Source: Rhodoblastus sp963804045 (GTDB lineage: Bacteria; Pseudomonadota; Alphaproteobacteria; Rhizobiales; Beijerinckiaceae). From it: a stretch of 64,000 nt of DNA. Location: assembly GCA_963804045.1 (NCBI GenBank), contig CAWDOR010000040.1:62001-126000 (forward strand). The letters run 5' to 3'. Under the pieces are notes generated by a model, which was given only the letters and a program-made list of their open reading frames with translations, was not told the origin of the DNA and searched no databases. Positions 34,692 through 45,316 of the stretch are shown here, one piece after another. Numbering within the stretch: the first letter of the stretch is position 1; every line of letters begins with the position of its first letter. Both the position numbers and the translations under genes were made by a program.

Positions 34692-35422
34692 TTTTTTGCG
34701 CCCCCGCCGCGATGCGGGAGGCTTTCGCCCAGGAAGCGGCGGCGCGCTGCGAACCGGCGAGCCCGGCGCTGGCCGCGCCTGCGCCGCTGCCCCATGTCGC
34801 CGAGGCGCTGGCCCGTCCGGAGAAAAAACTGCGGCTGCTGATCATCGGCGGCGTCGCCGAAGGCGGCCGCGCCTCGCGCCGCATCTATCCAGCGACGCTG
34901 GAATCCGTGCTGGAAAAGGCCTTGGCCGGGATCGACGTGGTTGTCGTCAACCGGCCCATGTCCGGCGAAACCGCCAGCGACGCGCTGGAGCGGATTCGCA
35001 CCGAAACCGCGCTGCAACGGCCGGATTTGCTGATCTGGATGGTGGGCGGCAATGACGTGCTCGCCCATATTCCCCCGCAGGATTACGAAGCCAGCCTCGC
35101 CGACGGGGTGCGCTGGGCGCGCGACGCCGGCATGGACGTATTGCTGGTCGGCTTCGAGACCAATCCCTGGCTGCATGATCAGGCGGAGGTCGAGGCGATC
35201 CGCGAGGCGACACGCAAGGTCGCCGCCGCGCAAAATATCTTTTACATCCGCCGCGCCGAGGCGGTGCAGGTCGCCAATCGCGTCAAGACCCGCGCCGAGC
35301 AGGGCGACAATCCCCTGCCCTTCGAAAATGGCGGGCAATGCCTGGCCGAGCAGGTCGCGCAGACGCTCGCCGCCAATCTGCTGCTGCGCCGCAGTCGTCC
35401 CGCGCCGCCGGTTACGCCATGA
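34616..35422 (+). CDS. SGNH/GDSL-type hydrolase
   Basis: About 268 residues. After a membrane-spanning or signal segment (LLAVLTLIFCAPAA) comes an SGNH-fold domain: LLIIGGVAEGG (block I position), VVVNRPMSGETASDALERI, and LLIWMVGGNDVLAH (block III GxND). The block I serine motif is not a clean GDS, so catalysis is less certain. It overlaps opgC by about 76 bases and its stop overlaps the next gene by four bases (ATGA), so the three genes form an operon. A role in removing or placing acyl groups on surface glucan is inferred from the OpgC neighbour. Confidence 0.78.
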   Translation: MADGMAAKAWRRAGESARLLAVLTLIFCAPAAMREAFAQEAAARCEPASPALAAPAPLPHVAEALARPEKKLRLLIIGGVAEGGRASRRIYPATLESVLEKALAGIDVVVVNRPMSGETASDALERIRTETALQRPDLLIWMVGGNDVLAHIPPQDYEASLADGVRWARDAGMDVLLVGFETNPWLHDQAEVEAIREATRKVAAAQNIFYIRRAEAVQVANRVKTRAEQGDNPLPFENGGQCLAEQVAQTLAANLLLRRSRPAPPVTP

Positions 35423-36984
35423 TCACCGAGCAAAGCGACACCCTCGCCTTTCTGAAAACAGCGCTGGCCCGCGAGACCGGAGCCCCGGTCGAGACCAAGG
35501 AGACCCATGTCTCGCTGATTCTCCTGTCCGGCGATCTGGTGTTCAAGCTCAAGCGCGCCGTGGCCTTTCCCTATCTGGATTTTTCCACGCCGGACAAACG
35601 CGCCGCCGCCTGCCGCGCCGAGATCGCGCTGAATTCGCGCGCCGCGCCCGGCCTTTATCTGGGACGCCGCGCGATCACCGTCGATGAGGGCGAACTGGGC
35701 TTCGACGGGCCGGGCGAGGCGGTGGACGCCATCGTGGTCATGCGCCGCTTCGACGAATCCGCCCTGTTCGACGTCATGGCCCGCGAAAACCGGCTGCTGC
35801 CCGCCCATATCGAGGCCCTGGCCGAAACCGTCGCGCGTTTCCACGCCAACGCCGACCGCTATCCCGAGGCGGCCGGCGCCGCGGCCATGGCCCATTTGCT
35901 CGATCTCAACGACCAGTCCTTCGCGCAATGCGATCTGTTTCCACCCGAGGACATCGCTCGCCTCGAAGGGAAATTCCGCGCGGAATTGGCCAGGATCGCG
36001 CCGCTGCTCGACGCCCGCGCCCAGGCCGGCTTCATCCGCCAGTGCCATGGCGATCTCTATCTGCGCAATATCTGCCTGTTCCAGGGCAAGCCGACCCTGT
36101 TCGACTGTATCGAGTTTTCCGACGATCTGGCGCGGATCGACGTGCTCTATGACATAGCCTTCACCCTGATGGACCTGTGGCTCGCCGGGCGCCGCGACCT
36201 CGCCAATCTCTTGTTCAACCGCTACGCCAGCGCGCTGACCCGCACCCTGCCCGACATGCCCGCGCGGGTCCGCGACGGCTATGAGGCCCTGCCATTTTTC
36301 ATGGCGCTGCGCGCCGCGATCCGCGCCCATATCGCCGCCGGACAGGCGCGTTCCGGCCATGGCGCCGGCCTCGCCGCGCTGACGGCCGAAGCCCGCGCCT
36401 ATTTCGCCCTTGCCGAGGAACTGCTGGCGCCGCGCGCCAAAATGCTGATCGCCATCGGCGGCTTGAGCGGCTCGGGCAAATCGACGCTGGCCGCCGCCCT
36501 GGCCGCAGACCTCGGCCCGCCGCCCGGCGCGCGGACATTGAATTCGGATCGCACGCGCAAAGCCATGCACCGGCTGCGCCCCACCGACAAGCTGCCGCCG
36601 GAGGCCTATGCGCTCTCGATCACCGCCGCCGTCTATCTGCGGCTGCTGACCCGCGCCATGGACGCGCTGGCGCAGGGGCGCGCCGTGGTGATGGACGCGG
36701 TCTATTCGACCCCGGATGAGCGCGCGGCGGTGGACAAGCTCGCCCGCGATCTCGGCGTCCCCCTGTTCGGCCTGTGGCTTGAGGCCGATCCCGATATTTT
36801 GCGCGCGCGGGTGCGCGAGCGGCCCAAGGGAGCGTCGGACGCCGATGTCTCCGTGCTGGAGGCGCAATTGCAGCGCCCGGTCGGCGAGATTCTTTGGACC
36901 CGACTGGATTCCACCAGGCCCGATCTGGTGGACAAGGCGCGGGAATTGGCGCGGCGGGTGTTGGCCGCTCAAGACAAGCCGTGA
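35419..36984 (+). CDS. Bifunctional aminoglycoside-phosphotransferase-like / P-loop kinase
   Basis: A 521-residue two-domain protein. The first half is APH-fold (HVSLILLSGDLVFKLKRAV, FIRQCHGDLYLRNICLF with the HGDLxxxN catalytic loop). The second half is a P-loop kinase beginning near residue 350 with LIAIGGLSGSGKSTLAAAL and VVMDAVYSTPDER. Such fusions are common in proteobacteria but their substrates are unknown; they should not be read as resistance genes. The start overlaps the SGNH stop. Confidence 0.87.
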   Translation: MITEQSDTLAFLKTALARETGAPVETKETHVSLILLSGDLVFKLKRAVAFPYLDFSTPDKRAAACRAEIALNSRAAPGLYLGRRAITVDEGELGFDGPGEAVDAIVVMRRFDESALFDVMARENRLLPAHIEALAETVARFHANADRYPEAAGAAAMAHLLDLNDQSFAQCDLFPPEDIARLEGKFRAELARIAPLLDARAQAGFIRQCHGDLYLRNICLFQGKPTLFDCIEFSDDLARIDVLYDIAFTLMDLWLAGRRDLANLLFNRYASALTRTLPDMPARVRDGYEALPFFMALRAAIRAHIAAGQARSGHGAGLAALTAEARAYFALAEELLAPRAKMLIAIGGLSGSGKSTLAAALAADLGPPPGARTLNSDRTRKAMHRLRPTDKLPPEAYALSITAAVYLRLLTRAMDALAQGRAVVMDAVYSTPDERAAVDKLARDLGVPLFGLWLEADPDILRARVRERPKGASDADVSVLEAQLQRPVGEILWTRLDSTRPDLVDKARELARRVLAAQDKP

Positions 36985-37009
36985 CTTCACGCGGCGGGAC
37001 GAATGGCGC

Positions 37010-37627
37010 TCACTTCATCGCGGCGGCGCGCAAAATGCAGATCATCAGGGCGCGCGCGGAAGTCTTGCCGGCGTTGCGGATGCGATGCGGGATGTCGGCG
37101 CGGTAGCGCAGGGTTTCGCCGGCCTCGACCGTTTCGCGCTCGCCGCCGGCTTCAACCTGCAAGGCGCCGTCGAGCACGGTGAGCGATTCCATGGCGCCGC
37201 GCTGATGCGCCTCGGATTCCAGCACGCCGCCCGGCTCGGCGGCGAAATCGTACCATTGCAGCCAGTCGACCGTCTTGCTCCAGCCGGTGATGGTCAGCCG
37301 GCACTTGCCATCGTCGGAGACCAGCATCGGCGTGTCCGGCCGGGAAATTTTCTCGATGAAGGCGGAATCCTCGTCGGCGCGCAGCACGTTTTCTATGTCG
37401 ACGTCGAGCGCCTGCGCCAGCCGCCACATGGTCACCAGGGTCGGATTGGTCTCGTTGCGCTCGATCTGGCTGATGATCGATTTGGCCACGCCCGAATGTT
37501 CGGACAATTCCGACAGCGACAGATTGGAGGCCTTGCGCAGCCGCTGCACGGTGCGGCCGAGCTTGGCGGTCAGGGCCACCGCCCCGCCTTCCAGCGCCTT
37601 TTGCTTGTCCCTGCCCTCGACGCCCAT
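37010..37627 (-). CDS. XRE-family regulator with cupin domain
   Basis: A 205-residue regulator: an N-terminal helix-turn-helix (LSLSELSEHSGVAKSIISQI, TLVTMWRLAQALDV) and a C-terminal small-molecule cupin (ESLTVLDGALQVEAGG, ETLRYRADIPHRIRNAG). It is 18 bases downstream of the DMT permease, probably co-transcribed, and may control it. The ligand is unknown. Confidence 0.88.
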   Translation of the reverse strand: MGVEGRDKQKALEGGAVALTAKLGRTVQRLRKASNLSLSELSEHSGVAKSIISQIERNETNPTLVTMWRLAQALDVDIENVLRADEDSAFIEKISRPDTPMLVSDDGKCRLTITGWSKTVDWLQWYDFAAEPGGVLESEAHQRGAMESLTVLDGALQVEAGGERETVEAGETLRYRADIPHRIRNAGKTSARALMICILRAAAMK

Positions 37628-37645
37628 GTTCCGCCGTTCGATATT

Positions 37646-38581
37646 CTAAACGATTTCGTTTGAAATACCGGATTTTTGGGTTTTGTTAAAGCGCTTTTCG
37701 CTGAGCGCCAGCAGCCCCGCGACAGTTATGGCCCCCGCGCCGCACAGCACCGCCAGCGACGGCTTTTCGCCATAGATCGCCAGGCTGGCGAGCAGCGCCC
37801 AGACCAAAGCGAGATAATCATAGGCCGCCAGCAGCGAGGCGTCGGCGTAGCGATAGGACGCGGTGGCGAGAATTTGCGCGGCGCCGCCGGCGAGGCCAGC
37901 GGCGAGCAGGCCCCGCCACTCCCCGGCGTCCGGCGCGACATAGGCCTGGGCGCCGAATATATTCGGCAGGATTGCCGCCAGCGCCATGATCAGCCCGCCG
38001 AAAAAGGCGCAGAGACAGGTGAAATAGAAGACAATGGCGCCGGTGGCCTCCATCCGGGCGAGGCGCCGGGTCTGGACGATGGACAAAGCCGCGCAAAAGG
38101 CCCCGAACAAAGCGATTCCCGCGCCGAGCCTGGCTTTTTCGCCAGCGATGGCGGCGAGTCCCAGATGTTCCGACATCATCGCGACCACGCCGCCGAAACC
38201 GATCAGCACCGCCAGCCAGCGGGAAATATGCACGGCCTCGCGCAGCACCAGCCCGGCGATCAGGGTGACGAAAATCGGATAGGCGTAGAAATAGGCGGTG
38301 GCGTCGGCCAGCGGCAGCAGCGTCAGCGCCGAGAAATTGGAGAACATCCCTGCGGCCCCCGAAACGCCGCGGCCGAAATGGCCAAGCGGGCGGCGCGTCG
38401 CCAAAGCGGCGGGAAATTCGCCGCGCGGCGCCATCCACAGGAACAGCACGATCAGCGCGAACAGCGAGCGATAAAACACCACTTCCGCCACCGGGACGGC
38501 GGGCGAGGCGGCGCGCACGCCCAGCGCCATGGCGGTGAAGGCCAGCGTCGAGAGCGCTTTCAGCAGGATTCCCATGAACAT
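37646..38581 (-). CDS. DMT-superfamily (EamA) transporter
   Basis: A 311-residue, ten-helix drug/metabolite exporter with two EamA repeats (LVLREAVHISRWLAVLIGFG and the C-terminal SLAIYGEKPSLAVLCGA). The substrate is unknown. Start 38581 and an in-frame ATG two codons later are equally possible; neither has a good ribosome site. It is upstream of the XRE-cupin gene on the same strand. Confidence 0.88.
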   Translation of the reverse strand: MFMGILLKALSTLAFTAMALGVRAASPAVPVAEVVFYRSLFALIVLFLWMAPRGEFPAALATRRPLGHFGRGVSGAAGMFSNFSALTLLPLADATAYFYAYPIFVTLIAGLVLREAVHISRWLAVLIGFGGVVAMMSEHLGLAAIAGEKARLGAGIALFGAFCAALSIVQTRRLARMEATGAIVFYFTCLCAFFGGLIMALAAILPNIFGAQAYVAPDAGEWRGLLAAGLAGGAAQILATASYRYADASLLAAYDYLALVWALLASLAIYGEKPSLAVLCGAGAITVAGLLALSEKRFNKTQKSGISNEIV

Positions 38582-38665
38582 TGGCTAGCAAATGCCGGGA
38601 TTGTCATGGCGACGCAACAAAAGACTGGCAGCACAGAAACAAATTCCCTCGCAGAAGGCCGAATC

Positions 38666-39517
38666 ATGAGCGCCATTCTGAACCGGACCGACGAAGCGGC
38701 CGAACCGAACCGCTACCGCACCCTGTTCCTGTCCGACATTCATCTGGGCACGCGCGGCTGCCAGGCCGATCTGCTGCTCGACTTCTTCAAGCATAATGAA
38801 TCCGAGGAGCTGATCCTGGTCGGCGACATTGTCGACGGCTGGCGGCTCAAGGGCGGCTGGTACTGGCCGCAGGCCCACAATGACGTGGTGCAGAAACTGC
38901 TGCGCAAGGTGCGCAAGGGCGCGCGCGTCGTCTTCGTGCCCGGCAATCACGACGAATTCGCCCGCGATTTCGTCGGCATGGAGTTCGGCGGCGTCGAGGT
39001 CGAGGATCATATCGTCCATGAGACCGCCGACGGCAAAAAATTCCTGGTGGTTCATGGCGACCAGTTCGACGTGGTGGTGCGCCACGCCCGCTGGCTGGCC
39101 CATCTCGGCGACTGGGCCTATGAACTCGCGCTGTGGATCAACGGCTGGTTTAACCGTTTCCGGAGAAAGATCGGCCTGCCCTATTGGTCCTTCTCGCAAT
39201 GGGCCAAGCTCAAGGTGAAAAACGCCGTCAATTTCATCGGCGATTTCGAGGAGACGCTGGCCGCCGAGGCGCGCAAGCGCGGCGTCGACGGCATTGTCTG
39301 CGGCCATATCCACCATGCCGCGATCCGCGACATCGACGGGATCACCTATGTGAACACAGGCGATTTCGTCGAATCCTGCACCGCCATCGCCGAACATTTC
39401 GACGGGCGGCTGGAGCTGATCCACTGGAAATTGCTGGAGACCGAGCGGAGCGGCGTCGAGACGCCCGCCCTGCCCGAGTTGCTCCCGCTCGCCGCCGAAC
39501 GCATGGCGGCGCAATAG
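38666..39517 (+). CDS. Calcineurin-like metallophosphoesterase (UDP-2,3-diacylglucosamine diphosphatase-like)
   Basis: A 283-residue metallophosphoesterase with all metal motifs: LFLSDIHLGTRG, LVGDIVDGW, FVPGNHDEF, VVHGDQFD and VCGHIHHA. LpxH-like enzymes hydrolyse UDP-2,3-diacylglucosamine in lipid A synthesis; alphaproteobacteria may use LpxI instead, so the physiological substrate is uncertain. The ATG at 38666 has GAAGG eight bases upstream; an in-frame ATG at 38606 has a weaker site. Confidence 0.85.
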   Translation: MSAILNRTDEAAEPNRYRTLFLSDIHLGTRGCQADLLLDFFKHNESEELILVGDIVDGWRLKGGWYWPQAHNDVVQKLLRKVRKGARVVFVPGNHDEFARDFVGMEFGGVEVEDHIVHETADGKKFLVVHGDQFDVVVRHARWLAHLGDWAYELALWINGWFNRFRRKIGLPYWSFSQWAKLKVKNAVNFIGDFEETLAAEARKRGVDGIVCGHIHHAAIRDIDGITYVNTGDFVESCTAIAEHFDGRLELIHWKLLETERSGVETPALPELLPLAAERMAAQ

Positions 39518-39522
39518 CCGCC

Positions 39523-39837
39523 TTACAGCTCCACCGGTTCGCCGGCGCCGACCCAGTCGAGCATCGAGCCCGCGTAATGGGTGTTGGCGTCGGCGCGTCC
39601 GCCGAGCCGCGCCATTTCAATGGCGCGCTGGGTGCGCTGGCCGGAACGGCAGGAAAACACGATTTTCTTGCCGTTTTCGCGCGGCAGGCGCGCCGGATCG
39701 AAGCCAGACAGCGGAAAATTGGTCGCGCCTGGAATATGGCCCGCGGCGAATTCATTGGGTTCGCGCACGTCGAGCAGCACAATGCTTCCCGCGGCCAATC
39801 CCGCTTTCAATTCCTCGCGCGTCACAGTTTCGAACAT
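39523..39837 (-). CDS. Rhodanese-like domain protein
   Basis: A 104-residue single rhodanese domain. It shows LLDVREPNEFAAGHIPGA and the active-site loop FSCRSGQRT with the catalytic Cys. It would move sulfane sulfur; the acceptor is not known. It converges with the metallophosphoesterase gene. Confidence 0.9.
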   Translation of the reverse strand: MFETVTREELKAGLAAGSIVLLDVREPNEFAAGHIPGATNFPLSGFDPARLPRENGKKIVFSCRSGQRTQRAIEMARLGGRADANTHYAGSMLDWVGAGEPVEL

Positions 39838-39973
39838 TTCATGCTCCAGTTTGGCTCTTGGCGGATTCGCGCCTAAGAATTGTATTTACCCGGCCTTGGG
39901 CGAAGGTCAAAGACGCGGCGCCTTGGCAAGCCGCGCGAATCCGCGCAACCTTGTTCACTGGAGAGCATAATCC

Positions 39974-41228
39974 ATGCCGCGATTTTCCTGCGCCGTCCGC
40001 GCCCTGGCCTTGTCGGGCGCGATGCTGGCGGCGTCCCTCGCCAAGGCCGAAGACCTCAAGCTCGATCAGGCGGTTCTGACCACGCCGGGCATGGCGCGGG
40101 TCACATTCACCGGCCTGGTCATCGCCGACGGCAATCTCAGCCGCGACGAGGCGGAAAAATTGTTTTCCGGCGCGCTGCCCGCCGACCAGGCCGCCGCGCT
40201 GCTGGAGAAATTCAGCGCCAAAAGCCTCAAAATCCCTGAAATCGAGATGGTCGGCGAAGATGGCGTCCATGTCGCCGTTCATGGTCTCGATCTGGAAAAC
40301 ATTTCCCATGGCGGCGCGGCGACGATGGCGCTGTCCGGCGTCGAGGGGACCGTCGCCCAGGACAGCGGCGACACCAGCTTTCGCGGCGGCGCGCTGACCG
40401 GCGAAGGTCTGGCGCTGACCGGAACTCGGCGCCGCGCTGCGCGGCGAAGCCGCAGGTCCCGGCGCCTTCCGCGTCGCCCATCTGCACTGGCAGGCGCTGG
40501 AGGCTTCGGTCGTGGACAAGGGGACGCCGGCGGGCGCCGAGGGCGGCAATCGCATGCTGCTGCGCTTCGCCGCGCTCGACGCCGACCAGGATTTTTCGCC
40601 CGAATCGCTGCCGCGCCACTCCGCCGTGGCCCTGACCGGGTTGAGCGTGAAAATGCCGCCGGCCTCGCGCGGCGCCGGCAGTCTCGCCGCCTTCGGCTAT
40701 GGCGAGCTGACCGGCGAGGCGCATTTCGACGGAACCTATGACGCCCAGGCCAAGACCTATCGGCTCGACCGCTATGAACTCAGCGTCAAGGACGCCGGGC
40801 GGATCGCGCTGAGCGGGCAATTGTCCGGCCTGGAGGCCAAGGCGCTGAGCGGGACCAAGGCGGAGCGCGAGGCGGCGTCGCGCGCCGCGACCATCGACTG
40901 GGCGCAGATCGAGGTTGGCAACGCCGGCCTGTTCGAGAAATTCGTCGCGCTCAGCGCCCTGAGCCAGCGCCAGACCCCGGACGCCATCAAGGCGCAATGG
41001 CGCGCCCTGGTCATGCAGGCGCCCGTGCTGCTCTCCGGCGCGCCGGCTGTGGCCAGCGCCGCGCAAGCCGTGGACCGTTTCATCGGCGACCCCAAAACCC
41101 TCGTGCTGCGGGTCAAGACCAACGGCGCGCCGCTGACGGTCGGCGGCCTGTCGCAAATCGACGATCCTCTTGGGCTATTGTCGAAACTCGACGTGAGCTC
41201 CCCGCCGCCAGGCGGCGGAAAAAACTAG
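39974..41228 (+). pseudogene. Exported conserved-type protein of unknown function, frameshifted
   Basis: About 417 residues when two frames are joined. The start has a signal peptide (FSCAVRALALSGAMLAASLA). Near 40418-40425 an extra G disturbs the frame: LALTG then shifts, and reading on gives ELGAALRGEAAGPGAFRVAH and the rest. The body has repeated two-part units (MARVTFTGLVIADGNLSRDE, VALTGLSVKMP) and ends in LVLRVKTNGAPLTVGGLSQI. I do not recognise a family. A sequencing error is possible. Confidence 0.7.
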
Positions 41229-41283
41229 AACTTCCGCTTCAACGCGCCGCGCGCGCCTTCCGAAATCAACTTGAGGCCTGTCC

Positions 41284-43584
<2,301 letters not shown>

Positions 43585-43633
43585 CCAAGGGCGCCCGAAA
43601 TTCGATCCAATCGTGCTATATTAAGGGCAGTTG

Positions 43634-43651
43634 TTTCGCTTTGGGGCGAAA
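43634..43651 (+). repeat. Leader hairpin 1 before the porin
   Basis: TTTCGC, six-base loop, GCGAAA, in the 129-base leader between maeB and the porin. Confidence 0.45.
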
Positions 43652-43672
43652 AAGCCATTGTCCTCCCGTTCA

Positions 43673-43689
43673 TTTTCGCTCGGCGAAAA
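43673..43689 (+). repeat. Leader hairpin 2 before the porin
   Basis: TTTTCGC, loop TCG, GCGAAAA. Its stem repeats the sequence of the first hairpin. It lies 25 bases before the porin ATG, close to its ribosome site. Confidence 0.5.
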
Positions 43690-43713
43690 GCACGGGAGAG
43701 AGAAAGGTCGTCG

Positions 43714-45117
43714 ATGGGATTCGCGTCAATTCATAAAATCGCCGCCGTGACTCTGCCGCTGCTGACCCTCGCGCTTCCGGCGCGGGCGGCGGAACGCGCC
43801 CTCTCGCCTGAATCTGCCAACGACTACGCCCGCGCCTGCGACGCCTATGGCGCCGGCTATTTCTCGGTCCCCGGCTCCGATCTCTGCCTGCAACTCGGCG
43901 GTGCGGCGATCGGCCAGCTTGAACTGCGCAGTCTGCCGCGCGCCGCCATCGCCCCTCGCGCCGGCTCGGCGCCGGAAACCGCAGCGCCGGCGGCGGAAAC
44001 CGCCCTGGTCGGCGCGCTCGGCCTGGGCGCCGCGCTCGACGCCCGGCTCGCCACCGAGGCCGGCCTGGTCTCCGGCCATGTCGCGGCGCTGGCCGGCTAT
44101 GCCGGGAGCGGCGACCCGCGCGGCTCGAGCCATCCCAGCGGCCTCGATCAGGCTTGGCTGCGCTGGGCCGGCTGGACGGTCGGACGCGCCCAGTCCAATT
44201 TCGACTTCTACGCCGACGCCTGGAATTATTCGCCGCTGCGCGGCTCCAACGCCCGCACCGAACAGATCGCCTTCACTTTTGCGCCCGCGCCGGGCGTCGC
44301 CGCGACATTGGCGCTGGAAAACAGCCGTGAACGGCGCAATCTCGTCGGCGAGACCGCCAATCCCGCCGCTTCCGCCGGCTACGCCGCTGGCGGCGCGCCC
44401 GATCTGGTTGGCGCGCTGCGCGTGGAAAACCCCTTTGGCGTCGCCCAGCTCAGCGGCGCGGCACATGAATTGCGCACCCGCTACGCCGCGCCGGCTTCGG
44501 TCGCGCCCGGCCAGCCCGACGCCGCCACCAGCTCGCAATGGGGCTTCGCCGCGCAGGGCGGGCTGAAGGTCAATCTGCCCAGCCTGTCCGACGCCGACGC
44601 CATGATTCTCCAGGCGACCTATGCGCGCGGCGCCTCGGCCTATGTCAGCGGCGATTCGCAAGCCAGTTTCGGCGGCGTCGACGATCCCGCCCATCCCGGC
44701 ATCGCCAATCCGCGCTTGGCGAGTTCGCCGGGCTTGAGCGTCTATAATTACGATTGCGTCTCCGGCGCCCAGCCCTTCGGCCATTGCGACGCCTCCAGCG
44801 GTTACGCCCTGGTCGCGGCGCTGAAGCATTATTGGTCGCCGACCGTCTCCTCATCGCTGTTCGCCAGCTTTTTCGGCATGAATTACACGGATGCGGCGAA
44901 AGCGCCGGCGCCGGGCGCGGCGGGCGTCGGCAATTATCGCGAGACCCAGGTCGGCGGCAATCTGAGCTGGACGCCATTGAAAAATCTGATGGTCGGCGGC
45001 GAGGTCACTTATGGCCTGGGCAAGGCCGCCCCGGCCCAGCCCAATGGCGCCGCCGGCGACAAATGGAGCGCCGCCTCGGAATGGTCCGGACGCATCCGCG
45101 TGCAGCAGAATTTTTAA
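43714..45117 (+). CDS. Alphaproteobacterial outer membrane porin (Porin_2 type)
   Basis: A 467-residue beta-barrel. The signal peptide ends at PARAAE. The mature start is family-like: a single Cys pair (ARACDAYGAGYFSVPGSDLC) then alternating hydrophobic beta strands (LQLGGAAIGQLELR, AWLRWAGWTVGRAQSNFDFY). It ends in QQNF with the terminal Phe used by the BAM machinery. It should be a general diffusion channel. Two similar hairpins lie in its leader. Confidence 0.9.
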   Translation: MGFASIHKIAAVTLPLLTLALPARAAERALSPESANDYARACDAYGAGYFSVPGSDLCLQLGGAAIGQLELRSLPRAAIAPRAGSAPETAAPAAETALVGALGLGAALDARLATEAGLVSGHVAALAGYAGSGDPRGSSHPSGLDQAWLRWAGWTVGRAQSNFDFYADAWNYSPLRGSNARTEQIAFTFAPAPGVAATLALENSRERRNLVGETANPAASAGYAAGGAPDLVGALRVENPFGVAQLSGAAHELRTRYAAPASVAPGQPDAATSSQWGFAAQGGLKVNLPSLSDADAMILQATYARGASAYVSGDSQASFGGVDDPAHPGIANPRLASSPGLSVYNYDCVSGAQPFGHCDASSGYALVAALKHYWSPTVSSSLFASFFGMNYTDAAKAPAPGAAGVGNYRETQVGGNLSWTPLKNLMVGGEVTYGLGKAAPAQPNGAAGDKWSAASEWSGRIRVQQNF

Positions 45118-45316
45118 GGACTGCGTTACGTAAACCCATCTATTGACTTGCATTCGGCCGTGCTTCGCCGAAAACTGGCGAGCAGCTGAGTTCACGCCGC
45201 AAGATCGCGTCCCGATATCCCATTCATGGAGGCCGAATGTTCCTGCCCGGCGCCGCCTGCGCGAAAAGCGTTTTTGCCGGCGGATCGAGGGAACGCGCCC
45301 AAGACGGAGACGCGAG

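Noticed and set aside
35419..36984. Aminoglycoside resistance gene
   Set aside because: The APH-like half is part of a common fusion with a P-loop kinase whose substrate is unknown; no resistance role is supported.
37676..38660. Plus-strand extension of the metallophosphoesterase frame
   Set aside because: It runs antisense through the DMT transporter; family sequence begins only near 38690 and a good ribosome site precedes ATG 38666.
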